Positions 1-6,048 of a stretch of DNA of 6,048 bases are shown here, in pieces. The stretch lies in contig JAGWNV010000165.1 of NCBI GenBank assembly GCA_028872975.1, positions 1 to 6,048 of the forward strand, in the 5' to 3' direction. The stretch is from Acidobacteriota bacterium (GTDB taxonomy: Bacteria > Actinomycetota > Acidimicrobiia > Acidimicrobiales > UBA8190). The translations under genes were made by a program, and so were the position numbers. The stretch's first letter is position 1. Every line of letters starts with the position of its first letter. The notes below the pieces were generated by a model. The model was given only the letters and a program-made list of their open reading frames with translations. It did no database searches and was not told the origin of the DNA.

Positions 1-1
1 C

Positions 2-364
2 GCGCCGGCGAGCACCGGGGTCACCCAGGGCCTCCCCGGCGGTCTCCGCCGGTGGCTCGTCCCGCCGATCCCCCCGGGGCGGATCCCCCTTCAGCTGGCC
101 CTCATGAACCTCGGGTCTCGGAGGGTCCAGGTCCGGACGACCGCCCGCGGGACCGCCGGCCGGGCTCTGCCGGGCGCTGCCCCGGTCGTGCTGGCGCCGG
201 GGTCCACCGTGGCCGTCCAGTCGTCTCCCGCGACGCCCGTCGGACTCCTGCCGCTCGAGGTCACCGCCGACGGCCCGATCGTCGTCGAGCTCGAGCCGGG
301 CCCGGCAGGGGCGACCGGCGTCAGCGTGGTGCCGGCCTGGCCCCTGCTGGACGCCTTGGGCTGA
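2..364 (+). CDS. C-terminal fragment of a probable exported DUF5719-like protein (5' end outside window)
   Basis: The frame is open from base 2 to a TGA at 362-364, giving 120 residues without a start, so the gene begins before the window. An internal ATG at 104 exists, but the in-frame sequence before it (WLVPPIPPGRIPLQLALMN) continues the same beta-rich pattern, so it is probably not the start. The fragment has alternating short hydrophobic strands, an 'LALMNLGSRRVQVRTT' element that resembles the 'L.NPg...v.V.v' repeats of secreted beta-sandwich proteins, 'LAPGSTVAV', and 'VTADGPIVVELE' followed by a closing proline-containing strand. This order resembles the C-terminus of actinobacterial DUF5719 proteins, which are predicted to be exported and whose function is unknown. 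No catalytic motif is visible. The gene converges on ftsH, with 48 bases between the two stop codons. The reading frame is well supported; the family name comes from pattern memory and is moderate at best. Confidence 0.6.
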   Translation, partial: APASTGVTQGLPGGLRRWLVPPIPPGRIPLQLALMNLGSRRVQVRTTARGTAGRALPGAAPVVLAPGSTVAVQSSPATPVGLLPLEVTADGPIVVELEPGPAGATGVSVVPAWPLLDALG

Positions 365-384
365 GGGCCGTCGCCCGGCCACCG

Positions 385-408
385 CCGCTGCGGACCGGTC
401 CCGAGCGG
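385..408. terminator. Weak imperfect hairpin between convergent genes
   Basis: The 48-base gap between the two convergent stop codons (365-412) contains CCGCT (385-389) paired with AGCGG (404-408), enclosing the palindrome GGACCGGTCC (392-401). A second small stem, GGCCG/CGGCC (366-370 with 376-380, loop TCGCC), lies just before it. Neither has a T-tract on either strand. A bidirectional terminator is expected here from the gene arrangement, and GC-rich actinobacteria often lack U-tails. However, short GC stems arise easily by chance at this base composition. Confidence 0.22.
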
Positions 409-412
409 GGGA

Positions 413-2482
413 TCAGTCCGGGGGGGTGAGGGAGGAGCCGGCCGCCTCGGCCGCGGAGGTCCCCGAACCGGATCCCGAGGTCGGGACGGCCCCGGGTCCC
501 GTCCTCTGGCCCGACCGCGCCGGGACGCCGGCCGAGGGGTCCCCGGCGCGGGCCGCCGAGGAGAGGTGGCGGACGGCGGAGGATTCGTGGACGGGCCGGC
601 CGTAGGCGTCGTCGACGAGGTGGCTCACCTCGTCGCCGTCGAGGGTCTCGCGCTCGAGGAGCCCCCTGGCCACGGCGTCGAGGCCGCCGCGGTGGCGGCT
701 CAGGAGCTCGATGGACCGCTCCTCTTGCTGGCGGAGGATGCGGGAGACCTCGGCGTCGACGACACGGGCGGTGTCCTCGGAGTAGTCCCGGGAGTGCAGG
801 AGGTCCTCGCCGAGGAAGACCATGCCCTGGGACCCCCAGGCCATGGGACCGAGCTCCTCGCTCATGCCCCACTCCCGGACCATCTTGCGGGCGAGCTCGG
901 TGTTGCCCACGAGGTCGTTGCTGGCCCCGGTGGAGAGGTCCCCGTAGACGAGGATCTCGGCGGCCCGGCCCCCCATGCGGACGGCGAGGGAGTCCTCGAT
1001 GACGTCCCGGGGGTAGATGTGGCGCTCCTCGATGGGCAGCTGCTGGGTCACCCCGAGGGCCATGCCCGTGGGGAGGATCGTCACCTTGTGGACGGGATCG
1101 GCGTGCTCGAGCACGTAGGCGAGGACGGCGTGGCCGGCCTCGTGGAAGGCGACCCGCTCCTTCTCGGCGTCCGACAGCACGAGGCTCTCCCGGCGCTGGC
1201 CCATGAGGACCCGGTCGCGGGCCGACTCGAAGTCCTGCATCTCGATCTGGTGGGAACCCCTCCGCACGGCGTAGAGGGCCGCCTCGTTCACCAGGTTGGC
1301 GAGGTCGGCGCCGCTCATCCCCGGGGTGCCCCGGGCCACGACCTCGAGGTCGACGTCGGGACCGACCCGCTTGTCCTTGCAGTGCACCCGGAGGATGGGC
1401 AGGCGCTCCTCGAGGTCGGGGAGGGGCACGACGATCTGCCGGTCGAAGCGGCCGGGACGGAGGAGGGCGGGGTCGAGGATGTCCGGCCGGTTGGTGGCGG
1501 CCATGATCACGACGCCCTCGGCGGGGTCGAACCCGTCCATCTCCGAGAGCATCTGGTTGAGTGTCTGCTCCCGCTCGTCGTGGCCACCGCCGAGGCCGGC
1601 ACCGCGTTTGCGGCCGATGGAGTCGATCTCGTCCACGAAGATGATGGCCGGCGCCTGCTTGCGGGCCGTCTGGAACAGGTCGCGGACCCGGCTGGCCCCG
1701 ACGCCGACGAACATCTCCATGAAGTCGGAGCCGCTCACCGACATGAAGGGCACGCCGGCCTCACCCGCCACGGCCCGGGCGATGAGGGTCTTCCCGGTCC
1801 CCGGGGGGCCCACGAGGAGGATGCCCTTGGGGATCCGGGCGCCGATGTCCCTGAACCGGTGGGGGGACTTCAAGAAGTCGACGACTTCGCTGATCTCCAC
1901 CTTCACGCCCTGATAGCCGGCGACGTCGTTGAAGGTGGTCCGGGGTCGCTCCGTCGTGTAGAGCCGGGCCCGGGACCGGCCGATCGACATGATGCCGGTC
2001 ATCTGCCCCTGGGCGCGGCGGCTGATCCAGAAGAAGATGCCCACGAAGGCGAGGAGGATCAGGATCGTGGGCAGCCACTGGCCGAGGGCGCTCTGCTGGG
2101 GCGTGTTGAAGTGGACGGTGGGGACGTTCGCCCTCAGGGTGTCGATCTCGTTCTGCACGGCGGGATCGGGCCCGTTCACCGTGTAGTGGGTGCCGGCCGC
2201 CTTGAGCTGACCGGTGATGACACCGGTGGAATTGTCGATCGTCGCCGACTGAACCTTGTGGGCGGTGACGTCCTCGAGGAAGGCCTTGTAGCCGATCTGC
2301 TTGGGGGAGGTCCTCGAGAGCAGAGGCGGGATGATCACGACGGCGAAGACGGCGAGGATGAGCAGGGCGAAGACCCAGCGCCAACTCTGGTCGCCGGATC
2401 CACCACCGGCGGCGCCCGGCCCCGGTCCTCCGGCGCCGCCGGGTATGGGACGCCCGCCGCGACGGTCGGAGAGGGGGCTCAT
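413..2482 (-). CDS. ftsH: ATP-dependent zinc metalloprotease FtsH
   Basis: This is the membrane-anchored AAA+ protease that extracts and degrades misfolded membrane proteins and selected regulators. The 689-residue product has a Gly/Pro-rich N-terminus (8-30), TM1 (about 35-52), an extracytoplasmic FtsH_ext domain (about 57-130) and TM2 (about 135-153). The AAA+ module carries Walker A GPPGTGKT (225-232), the pore-loop FVG (258-260), Walker B IIFVDEID (280-287) and the arginine fingers R342 and R345. The M41 protease domain carries the zinc site HEAGH (447-451), and D523 in STGASND is the likely third ligand. The catalytic parts look intact. The tail after about residue 635 is a disordered Ala/Gly/Ser/Pro stretch. 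The ATG at 2482 (MSPLSDRR) was chosen because it gives a normal-length N-terminus and lies 6 bases after a TANNNT box. An in-frame ATG at 2524 would add 14 unconvincing residues (MCARSCAHGAYHGA). Still longer extensions would run into the divergent protease gene. Only a weak GGGG precedes the start. Confidence 0.97.
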   Translation of the reverse strand: MSPLSDRRGGRPIPGGAGGPGPGAAGGGSGDQSWRWVFALLILAVFAVVIIPPLLSRTSPKQIGYKAFLEDVTAHKVQSATIDNSTGVITGQLKAAGTHYTVNGPDPAVQNEIDTLRANVPTVHFNTPQQSALGQWLPTILILLAFVGIFFWISRRAQGQMTGIMSIGRSRARLYTTERPRTTFNDVAGYQGVKVEISEVVDFLKSPHRFRDIGARIPKGILLVGPPGTGKTLIARAVAGEAGVPFMSVSGSDFMEMFVGVGASRVRDLFQTARKQAPAIIFVDEIDSIGRKRGAGLGGGHDEREQTLNQMLSEMDGFDPAEGVVIMAATNRPDILDPALLRPGRFDRQIVVPLPDLEERLPILRVHCKDKRVGPDVDLEVVARGTPGMSGADLANLVNEAALYAVRRGSHQIEMQDFESARDRVLMGQRRESLVLSDAEKERVAFHEAGHAVLAYVLEHADPVHKVTILPTGMALGVTQQLPIEERHIYPRDVIEDSLAVRMGGRAAEILVYGDLSTGASNDLVGNTELARKMVREWGMSEELGPMAWGSQGMVFLGEDLLHSRDYSEDTARVVDAEVSRILRQQEERSIELLSRHRGGLDAVARGLLERETLDGDEVSHLVDDAYGRPVHESSAVRHLSSAARAGDPSAGVPARSGQRTGPGAVPTSGSGSGTSAAEAAGSSLTPPD

Positions 2483-2488
2483 TGCCCC

Positions 2489-2494
2489 ATGGTA
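2489..2494 (-). promoter_or_regulatory. Candidate -10 box for ftsH (TACCAT), probable leaderless transcript
   Basis: Read on the minus strand, TACCAT fits the actinobacterial -10 pattern TANNNT. It ends 6 bases before the chosen ftsH ATG, so transcription would begin at or within a base or two of the start codon. That fits the weak Shine-Dalgarno. No TTGACA-like -35 element is visible at 16-19 bases upstream; that position falls inside the palindrome at 2501-2524. This call is an inference from one hexamer and its spacing. Confidence 0.35.
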
Positions 2495-2500
2495 CGCGCC

Positions 2501-2524
2501 ATGTGCACACGATCGTGCGCACAT
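2501..2524. promoter_or_regulatory. 24-base near-perfect palindrome in the divergent promoter region (candidate operator)
   Basis: The two 12-base half-sites have the form ATGTGC(A/G)CACGA. They pair at 11 of 12 positions about a centre between 2512 and 2513; only 2507/2518 mismatch. There is no loop, so this is dyad symmetry typical of a dimeric DNA-binding protein rather than an RNA hairpin. The palindrome lies between the ftsH and CPBP-protease starts, covers the expected -35/spacer region of the ftsH promoter, and ends 27 bases before the -10-like box of the protease gene. It does not match the HAIR (HspR), CIRCE (HrcA), LexA or NrdR consensus sequences as I know them. The binding protein is unknown. 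Confidence 0.5.
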
Positions 2525-2551
2525 CGCGGCCGTCGGGAAGGCCTCGGTCGA

Positions 2552-2557
2552 TAACCT
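2552..2557 (+). promoter_or_regulatory. Candidate -10 box for the CPBP protease gene (TAACCT), probable leaderless transcript
   Basis: TAACCT fits TANNNT and ends 7 bases before the ATG at 2565, the spacing expected of a leaderless actinobacterial transcript. There is no Shine-Dalgarno at a usable distance: the only purine-rich run (GGGAAGG, 2535-2541) is about 23 bases before the ATG. No clear -35 element is seen. The A/T-containing patch stands out in an otherwise GC-dominated region, but this remains an inference. Confidence 0.33.
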
Positions 2558-2564
2558 CGCGGCG

Positions 2565-3635
2565 ATGGCGAGCCCCGCCGGACCCGGTCCCGAAGGGAAC
2601 CCCTCCGCGCCCTCGCCGTCACCCTGGCCAGGCACGTCGACGCCTGCGGGGCCGGCCTGGCCCCCGCCCCCCTGGCCCCCGCCCGCCCCGCCGGGGCCCG
2701 TCGAGGCGACGCCCGCCCCGCCACCGCCTCCGGCGTATCCAACGCCCTCCGCATATCCACCCCCGGCGCCGCCCATGCCACCGGGGGGGTACCCGCCACC
2801 GCCGTGGCCGGCGGGGACGGCGGCGAGCGCACCCCCGGGAGGGGGCCTCGAGGGGACCGGGGGCGGGCGCCCGGACGTCCCGGCCACGGCGGGACAGGGG
2901 TGGGCCTGGATGGCCATCGCCGCCGGCGGGTTCGTCGGCGGCCAGGTCGTGAGTGCCGTGCTCCTTCTCGGGATCGCCGCCGCCAACGGGCACCTCGCCG
3001 AGCTCGCCGCCCTCGCCACCAAGCCCGTTCCGCCCCCATGGGTCGTGATCGGCGGTCTCGTCGGCCTGTGGGTCGGCTTCGTGGGCGCGCTCGTCGTCGC
3101 CAGCAGGAGCAGCGGCACGGGCAAGGTGGCGCGGGACATGGGACTGCGGTTCCGGTGGGTCGACGCCCTCGTCGGCCCGGCCGTGGGCGTCGCCGGCCAG
3201 CTCGTGCTCCTCCCACTGCTCTATCTCCCGCTGGCGCCCTTCGTGCCCAACCTGTCCAAGCGGCTCTCCGCTCCCGCCGAGCACCTCACCGGTGGGTTCA
3301 AGGGAGGCGATCTCGCCGTCATCGCCGTCCTCACCGTCCTCGTCGTGCCCGTGATCGAGGAGCTCGTCTTCCGGGGCCTGTTCCTGCGGGGGGCACTCCG
3401 GGCCTTCGCCGGGGCCGGACGGCGCACCGGGCCGGTGCTCGCAGTGGTCGTCACCGGCGTCGTCTTCGCCCTCGCCCACTTCGAGGCCCTCCAGCTGCTC
3501 GGACTGGGGGCCTTCGGGGTCGTGCTCTCCTACATCGCCTACCGGACGGGCCGGTTGGGGACCTGCATCGTGGCCCACGGGACCTTCAACCTGGTGGCGG
3601 TGGTGGCGGTGGCGACCACGGGGGGGCTCCGGTAG
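2565..3635 (+). CDS. CPBP (CAAX/Abi) family intramembrane glutamic-type metalloprotease with proline-rich N-terminus
   Basis: The 356-residue product has two parts. Residues 1-107 are Pro/Gly/Ala-rich with spaced aromatic residues and lack membrane segments; this head is presumably cytoplasmic and disordered. Residues 112-356 are strongly hydrophobic, with segments near 114-139, 158-180, 200-225, 250-264, 289-304, 308-325 and 334-350. The family's three catalytic signatures are present in order: EELVFR (E265, E266, R270), FALAH (F301, H305) and HGTFN (H338, N342). In Rce1 and its relatives these residues form the active site within the membrane. Known bacterial members act in bacteriocin self-immunity, peptide processing or membrane-protein cleavage; the substrate here cannot be read from sequence. 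The ATG at 2565 is the first sensible start: no in-frame GTG lies between it and the palindrome, and it has a -10 box at leaderless spacing. The gene is divergent from ftsH with an 82-base gap. Actinobacterial members with such Pro-rich heads are common, so the head is not clearly novel. Confidence 0.92.
   Translation: MASPAGPGPEGNPSAPSPSPWPGTSTPAGPAWPPPPWPPPAPPGPVEATPAPPPPPAYPTPSAYPPPAPPMPPGGYPPPPWPAGTAASAPPGGGLEGTGGGRPDVPATAGQGWAWMAIAAGGFVGGQVVSAVLLLGIAAANGHLAELAALATKPVPPPWVVIGGLVGLWVGFVGALVVASRSSGTGKVARDMGLRFRWVDALVGPAVGVAGQLVLLPLLYLPLAPFVPNLSKRLSAPAEHLTGGFKGGDLAVIAVLTVLVVPVIEELVFRGLFLRGALRAFAGAGRRTGPVLAVVVTGVVFALAHFEALQLLGLGAFGVVLSYIAYRTGRLGTCIVAHGTFNLVAVVAVATTGGLR
2658..2810 (+). repeat. 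Proline-rich low-complexity coding segment
   Basis: Codons 32-82 of the CPBP protease are dominated by proline (runs of three to five) interrupted by W, Y, A and G, for example PPPAYPTPSAYPPP. The repeats are irregular, not exact tandem copies. The DNA is C-rich on the plus strand, which is why long spurious reading frames appear on the opposite strand here. Confidence 0.6.
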
Positions 3636-3652
3636 GGCCCGAGGCGGGGCCC
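3635..3652 (+). terminator. GC-only hairpin at the CPBP protease stop codon
   Basis: GGGCCC (3635-3640) pairs with GGGCCC (3647-3652) around a 6-base loop, GAGGCG. The stem begins on the last base of the TAG stop codon. There is no T-tract, so this would be a U-less terminator or an attenuating or stabilising stem between this gene and the next one 55 bases on. The stem is short but made of six G:C pairs. The remaining bases up to 3690 show no clear promoter or ribosome-binding site. Confidence 0.35.
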
Positions 3653-3690
3653 GGCTCCCATTCGGCGGCTGGTTCGGGCACGATGGACCG

Positions 3691-6048
3691 GTGCGCCGGC
3701 CGGCTGCGGTCTCGGTGGTGTCCTTCGTGGCGGTCGCCGCCGTGGTCGGCATCACCGTCTCCCAGATGGACCCCGGCCAGCTCGTGTCCACGAGCACGAT
3801 CACGGGCGGGGACACCGGGGCCCACGTGGCGCTGGCGGGGTTCCTCAAGCAGGCCCTCCTGCCGCACTTCCACGTCACCGGATGGGACCCGGGCGCCTAC
3901 GACGGGTTCCCCCTCTACACCTTCTACTTCCCCCTTCCCGACCTCCTGGCCGCCCTCCTCGGCTACGTCATCCCCTTCACGGTGGCCTTCAAGCTCGTCA
4001 CCATCCTCGGGTCGCTCACCTTGCCGGTGGCGGCCTGGGGGTTCGGGAGGCTGGCCGGCCTGGAGCGGCCCCGGCCGGCGGTGCTGGCCGTGGCCACCCT
4101 GCCGTTCCTCTTCGACCAGACCTTCACCATCTACGGCGGGAACCTCTACTCCACGATGGCGGGGGAGTACGCCTACTCGCTCGGGCTCTCGGCCGCCCTC
4201 CTCTTCCTGGGCCTCGTGGTCCGGGGATTGCGGACGGGCCGGCACCGGGCCGTGGCCGCCGCGCTGTTCGCCTTCTGCATCCTCTGCCACCTGATCGCCG
4301 CCATCCTGGCATCGGCGGGGATCGTGGTCGCCCTCCTCCTCTTCGGGGTGAGCAGGCGGCGGCTGTGGTGGGCGGCGTCGGTGGTGGGGACGGGGAGCCT
4401 CATCGCCGCCTTCTGGGCCGTGCCGTTCATCCTCCAGCAGTCCTTCACCACGAACATGGGGTGGGTCAACGTGACGACCTACGCGGCGATGCTGGCACCG
4501 CGGGCGGACCGGTGGGCGTTGGCGCTGGCCGCCCTCGGGGTCCTCGTCGCCGTCGCCCGGCGGGACAGGGTGGCGGGGCTCCTCGTGGTGTTGGGCGGGG
4601 CGTCGGCCGTGGCTCTCGTCGTGGACCCCCAGGGCAAGCTGTACAACACCCGGTTCCTCCCCCTCTGGTGGCTCGCCGTCTACCTGGTCGCCGGCTACGC
4701 CCTGGCCGAGATCTGCATCGCCGTCGCCTCGTGGTGGCGCTACGACCGGAGCGTGGTCGGCGAGGTCGCCGTCATGTCGGGCACGGTCGTGCCCCGGCCC
4801 ATGGTGGGGGAGGCGGGTCAGCTCGGCCGGGGCGGCACCGACGTCCGGGAAGAAGAGGCGCCGGTCGAGGACGACGCCACCTCGGGGCGGCCCGAGGGAC
4901 CGGTTCCGGTCGGGTGGCCGGCGTCCCCCCGGCCCCCCAGGAGGCACCGATGGGGACCGGGGGCGGTGACGGTCCCCATCGTCGGCCTGGCCGCGGCCTG
5001 TCTCGTCGTCGTGCCCCCGCTCGTGGTCTCGCCCACCTCGCCGGTGACGCTCGGGCCGGTGCACGTGAACGCCAGCGACGTGCCGTCGTGGGCGGCGTGG
5101 AACTACTCGGGCTACGAGGGCAAGCCGGCCTGGCGGGAGTTCCACGACGGGATCGTCGGGACCATGGACCGGCTGAGCGCCCGCTATGGCTGCGGACGGG
5201 CCATGTGGGAGTACAACTCGAACCTCAACCGGTTCGGCACGCCGATGTCGCTCATGCTTCTGCCGTACTTCACGAACAATTGCATCGACTCGATGGAGGG
5301 ACTGCTCTTCGAGTCGGCCTCGAGCACGCCGTACCACTTCATCAACCAGTCCGAGCTTTCGGCGGGGCCCTCCGACGCCATGGTCGGGTTGCCCTACAAG
5401 GGCCTCGACGTCGTCGAGGGGGTGCAGCACCTCCAGCTCCTCGGGGTGAAGTACTTCATGGCCTCCTCGCCCTCTGTGGAGGCGGCCGCCAAGACGGACC
5501 CTGCCCTCAGGCTCGTGGCCACGAGCGGGCCGTGGCGGACCCAGGACCAGGGCGGCGTCGCCGACACCACCTGGGACTTCTACGTAGTGGCGGACTCCTC
5601 GGTGGTGGCGCCGCTCACCGAGACGCCGTCGGTCCTCGAGGGGGTGGGGCCCCAGCAGAGCTCCTGGTTGCCGGTGGCGACCAGGTGGTACACGACGCCG
5701 GCGGCCTGGTCGCACGAGCTCGTCGCCGGAGGCCCGAGCAGCTGGCCGCGCCAGGGGCCCGACGTGGCCATGGTGTCGTCGGGCCGCCCCCTGCCCGCCG
5801 TGCAGGTTTCGGGGATCAGGGTCTCGGTCGACGAGGTCCGGTTCCACGTCGACCGGACCGGTGTGCCGGTGGTGGTCAAGGTGTCCTACTTCCCGGCCTG
5901 GCACGCGAGCGGCGCACTCGGGCCGTGGCGGGCGGAGCCCAACCTCATGGTCGTCGTTCCCACCTCGCACGATGTGACGCTCTCCTACGGAGGCACCCCG
6001 GCGGGGTGGCTCGGCATGGCGCTCAGCCTCCTCGGCCTCGTCTTCCTC
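3691..6048 (+). CDS. Large polytopic membrane protein, PTPS-related (PF10131-like, GT-C-like architecture); 3' end outside window
   Basis: The frame runs 786 codons without a stop to the last base. GTG at 3691 is the only plausible start after the upstream stop codon in this stretch and gives VRRP followed by TM1 (about 7-24). An extracytoplasmic loop follows with GGDTGAH (39-45), GWDPGAYDGFP (64-74) and aromatic residues. About ten further membrane segments lie between 80 and 346, with the conserved-looking stretches FLFDQTFTIYGGN (139-151), GEYAYS (158-163) and YNTRFLPLWW (318-327). Residues 347-425 form a charged, Pro-rich, probably cytoplasmic insert; a further TM follows at about 426-446. 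Residues 447-770 form a large extracytoplasmic domain ending in a 'YFPAW' beta-sandwich-like element, and a last TM begins near 771. This matches bacterial membrane proteins annotated as '6-pyruvoyl-tetrahydropterin synthase-related', a misleading name. An acidic residue in the first external loop is typical of lipid-sugar-dependent GT-C glycosyltransferases, so a role in surface glycan assembly is my inference. Family recognition is fairly firm; activity is unproven. Confidence 0.85.
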   Translation, partial: MRRPAAVSVVSFVAVAAVVGITVSQMDPGQLVSTSTITGGDTGAHVALAGFLKQALLPHFHVTGWDPGAYDGFPLYTFYFPLPDLLAALLGYVIPFTVAFKLVTILGSLTLPVAAWGFGRLAGLERPRPAVLAVATLPFLFDQTFTIYGGNLYSTMAGEYAYSLGLSAALLFLGLVVRGLRTGRHRAVAAALFAFCILCHLIAAILASAGIVVALLLFGVSRRRLWWAASVVGTGSLIAAFWAVPFILQQSFTTNMGWVNVTTYAAMLAPRADRWALALAALGVLVAVARRDRVAGLLVVLGGASAVALVVDPQGKLYNTRFLPLWWLAVYLVAGYALAEICIAVASWWRYDRSVVGEVAVMSGTVVPRPMVGEAGQLGRGGTDVREEEAPVEDDATSGRPEGPVPVGWPASPRPPRRHRWGPGAVTVPIVGLAAACLVVVPPLVVSPTSPVTLGPVHVNASDVPSWAAWNYSGYEGKPAWREFHDGIVGTMDRLSARYGCGRAMWEYNSNLNRFGTPMSLMLLPYFTNNCIDSMEGLLFESASSTPYHFINQSELSAGPSDAMVGLPYKGLDVVEGVQHLQLLGVKYFMASSPSVEAAAKTDPALRLVATSGPWRTQDQGGVADTTWDFYVVADSSVVAPLTETPSVLEGVGPQQSSWLPVATRWYTTPAAWSHELVAGGPSSWPRQGPDVAMVSSGRPLPAVQVSGIRVSVDEVRFHVDRTGVPVVVKVSYFPAWHASGALGPWRAEPNLMVVVPTSHDVTLSYGGTPAGWLGMALSLLGLVFL

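Noticed and set aside
2524..2524. Alternative ftsH start at the in-frame ATG whose first base is 2524
   Set aside because: It would add MCARSCAHGAYHGA, encoded by the palindrome and promoter region, which is unlike FtsH N-termini. It cannot be fully excluded without N-terminal or TSS data.
566..2554. Stop-free frame of 662 codons on the plus strand, antisense to ftsH
   Set aside because: The product (many V, D, E, G, H, L) has no recognisable motif, while the opposite strand encodes a complete FtsH. It is a composition artefact.
2549..2557. DnaA-box-like TTATCGACC on the minus strand
   Set aside because: It is a single imperfect match to TTATCCACA, with no cluster, no AT-rich unwinding region and no dnaA/dnaN nearby. 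It overlaps the proposed -10 region.
2483..3139. Upstream extension of the ftsH frame to an ATG at 3139
   Set aside because: The added residues are low-complexity and lie antisense to the CPBP protease gene. FtsH has a normal N-terminus starting at 2482.
2804..4294. Plus-strand frame of 496 codons crossing the CPBP and PTPS-related genes
   Set aside because: It is Arg/Pro/Gly-rich, spans the stop and start of two well-supported genes in other frames, and has no motif of its own.
3586..5970. Stop-free frame of 794 codons on the minus strand, antisense to the large membrane protein gene
   Set aside because: Its product is dominated by R, G, H, P, E and D with no domain or hydrophobic pattern. 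It mirrors a real gene with GC-rich third positions, whose plus-strand frame gives clear TM segments and family motifs.
1..6048. Defence island, mobile element, CRISPR array or biosynthetic cluster
   Set aside because: No transposase, integrase, phage, tRNA or array-like repeats were seen. The CPBP family is called 'Abi' for historical reasons, and that alone is not evidence of phage defence here.

Overview
The window looks like an ordinary chromosomal stretch from a very GC-rich actinobacterium. The extreme G/C preference at third codon positions, the GTG start, the proline-rich N-terminus of a membrane protease, and the DUF5719-like and PTPS-related membrane proteins all point that way. The class Acidimicrobiia is the best guess, from family resemblance only. 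There is no sign of phage, IS element, CRISPR, tRNA or rRNA. Four genes fill almost all of the sequence.

Layout: (1) 2-364 (+) is the C-terminal end of a probable exported DUF5719-like protein whose start lies before the window. (2) 413-2482 (-) is a complete ftsH, encoding the membrane-anchored AAA+ zinc protease; it converges on gene 1 across a 48-base gap that holds a weak hairpin. (3) 2483-2564 is an 82-base divergent intergenic region. It carries a near-perfect 24-base palindrome and, on each strand, an actinobacterial-type TANNNT -10 box lying 6-7 bases before the start codon, which suggests leaderless transcripts. (4) 2565-3635 (+) is a complete CPBP (CAAX/Abi) intramembrane metalloprotease with a long proline-rich cytoplasmic head. 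(5) 3636-3690 contains a GC-only hairpin at the stop codon. (6) 3691 to beyond 6048 (+) is a large polytopic membrane protein of the '6-pyruvoyl-tetrahydropterin synthase-related' type (PF10131-like, GT-C-like architecture). It starts with GTG and is cut by the window end just inside its last membrane segment.

Functionally, the central pair is two membrane proteases of unrelated fold, FtsH and a CPBP protease, transcribed away from one shared control region. This arrangement could coordinate membrane-protein turnover. The flanking genes look like cell-envelope or surface-polymer functions. Nothing here demonstrates a new biological system. The most interesting signals are the palindrome between the two protease genes and the unusual cytoplasmic insert in the PTPS-related membrane protein.
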